DNA of 5,927 nucleotides from Pyrinomonadaceae bacterium. GTDB lineage: Bacteria > Acidobacteriota > Blastocatellia > Pyrinomonadales > Pyrinomonadaceae. The notes beneath the pieces were generated by a model, which ran no database searches, was not told the DNA's origin, and was given only the letters and a program-made list of their open reading frames with translations. The stretch spans positions 1 through 5,927 of the forward strand of contig JACMLC010000267.1 in the NCBI GenBank assembly GCA_014379795.1, given 5' to 3'. Below, piece by piece: positions 5,409 to 5,927 of this stretch (its first letter is position 1; every line of letters begins with the position of its first letter). Made by a program: the position numbers and the translations under genes.

Positions 5409-5927
5409 ATGAGTGAGGCTGAACGGAGCAAAGATTATTATGCCATTCTCGGCGCGCAGGAGGACGCGACGCGCGGCGAGATAGATCGCCTGTACAGGCG
5501 CAAGGCCGTTCAGCATCACCCGGATCGCGGCGGCAGCGAAGAAGAAATGAAGACGCTCAACGAAGCTTATCGCGTGCTGAAGGACGAAACGACGCGGCGC
5601 GCGTATGATGTTGAGAGGCAAGCTGAGCAGGCCGCGCCGTTTCCGTACGAAGATTTAAATCCGCCTTCGTATGCTTCGCCGGGAGCTAAGCTCGATGCGA
5701 TTACGCACCAGCTCGGAGCCGCGAGTCTTTTTCTCTTTTTGGGATTAGTCTTGTTGTTCATTGTGCGGTTTCAGTATGTCATTTTTCTCTGGCCGCTCGC
5801 GCTCACGGTGATGGCGGCCATGTACTGCGTGGCCGGGTTCGGCACCACGATCGGCTTCCACCGCCTCCTCACGCATCGCGCTTTCGAAACCTACCGCCCC
5901 ATCCGCCTCGCGCTGGCTATCTGTGGC
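5409..5927 (+). CDS. J-domain/acyl-CoA desaturase fusion protein (5' part)
   Basis: The frame is open from ATG to the window edge: 173 complete codons, no stop, so the C-terminal part is missing. Residues 8-68 are a J-domain: KDYYAILGA at the start, helix II with DRLYRRKAVQHH, the HPD signature at 37-39 that stimulates DnaK-type Hsp70 ATPase, then helix III (EMKTLNEAYRVLKD) and the closing RRAYD. A polar, proline-containing linker follows (69-98). Two hydrophobic segments (about 103-120 and 123-143) lead into GTTIGFHRLLTHRAF, the first histidine box (His151, His156) of membrane di-iron delta-9 type acyl-CoA desaturases. The remaining boxes (HXXHH, HNXHH) should lie beyond the window. Inferred role: introducing a cis double bond into membrane acyl chains, with the J-domain recruiting DnaK on the cytoplasmic face. 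Codons 57-110 contain no ATG, GTG or TTG, so a separately started desaturase is unlikely. The in-frame ATG at 5361 is a weaker alternative start. Confidence 0.85.
   Translation, partial: MSEAERSKDYYAILGAQEDATRGEIDRLYRRKAVQHHPDRGGSEEEMKTLNEAYRVLKDETTRRAYDVERQAEQAAPFPYEDLNPPSYASPGAKLDAITHQLGAASLFLFLGLVLLFIVRFQYVIFLWPLALTVMAAMYCVAGFGTTIGFHRLLTHRAFETYRPIRLALAICG

Noticed and set aside
5388..5761. Minus-strand frames opposite the J-domain/desaturase gene
   Set aside because: The plus strand encodes clear J-domain and desaturase motifs, so these are shadows.

Overview
The window looks like a piece of a bacterial chromosome of moderate to slightly high GC content, with AT-richer gaps between genes. 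The combination of a PpsA-type PEP synthase, a secreted single-unit M1 aminopeptidase and gaps filled with 'GGCTTTAGCC'/'CTAGCTTTAGCTAG' hairpin repeats and CGCAAAG arrays fits an environmental lineage such as Acidobacteriota (Blastocatellia-like). That placement is an impression from the sequence, not a demonstrated result. No rRNA, tRNA, CRISPR array, transposase or phage gene is visible.

Layout, left to right. 1-122: a compact repeat made of three hairpins with terminal inverted repeats. 196-223: a weak terminator-like hairpin. 231-2696 (minus): phosphoenolpyruvate synthase, complete, with all key residues. 2697-3047: a 351-base gap holding the ppsA ribosome-binding site, a leader hairpin, a weak promoter candidate, two TTCNNGAA palindromes one helical turn apart, and a second copy of the three-hairpin repeat (2896-3018). 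3048-4760 (minus): exported zinc aminopeptidase of family M1. 4791-4888: a mirrored array of CTTTGCG/CGCAAAG 9-mers that folds into one long imperfect hairpin. 4913-5272 (minus): a small protein of unknown function with a TTG start and a good ribosome-binding site. 5273-5408: a divergent promoter region. 5409-5927 (plus): the start of a gene that runs off the window, encoding a DnaJ-type J-domain joined in frame to the N-terminal membrane part of an acyl-CoA (delta-9 type) fatty acid desaturase.

The three minus-strand genes do not form a tight operon. Each is followed by a large palindromic repeat, and the gaps are 152 and 351 bases. They share no obvious pathway: PEP synthase is gluconeogenic, the M1 enzyme is extracytoplasmic peptide digestion, and the small protein is unknown. 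The most notable item is the J-domain/desaturase fusion. It would tether an Hsp70 (DnaK) co-chaperone domain to a membrane lipid-modifying enzyme. There is no ATG, GTG or TTG codon between the end of the J-domain and the first membrane helix, so the two parts appear to be made as one chain.
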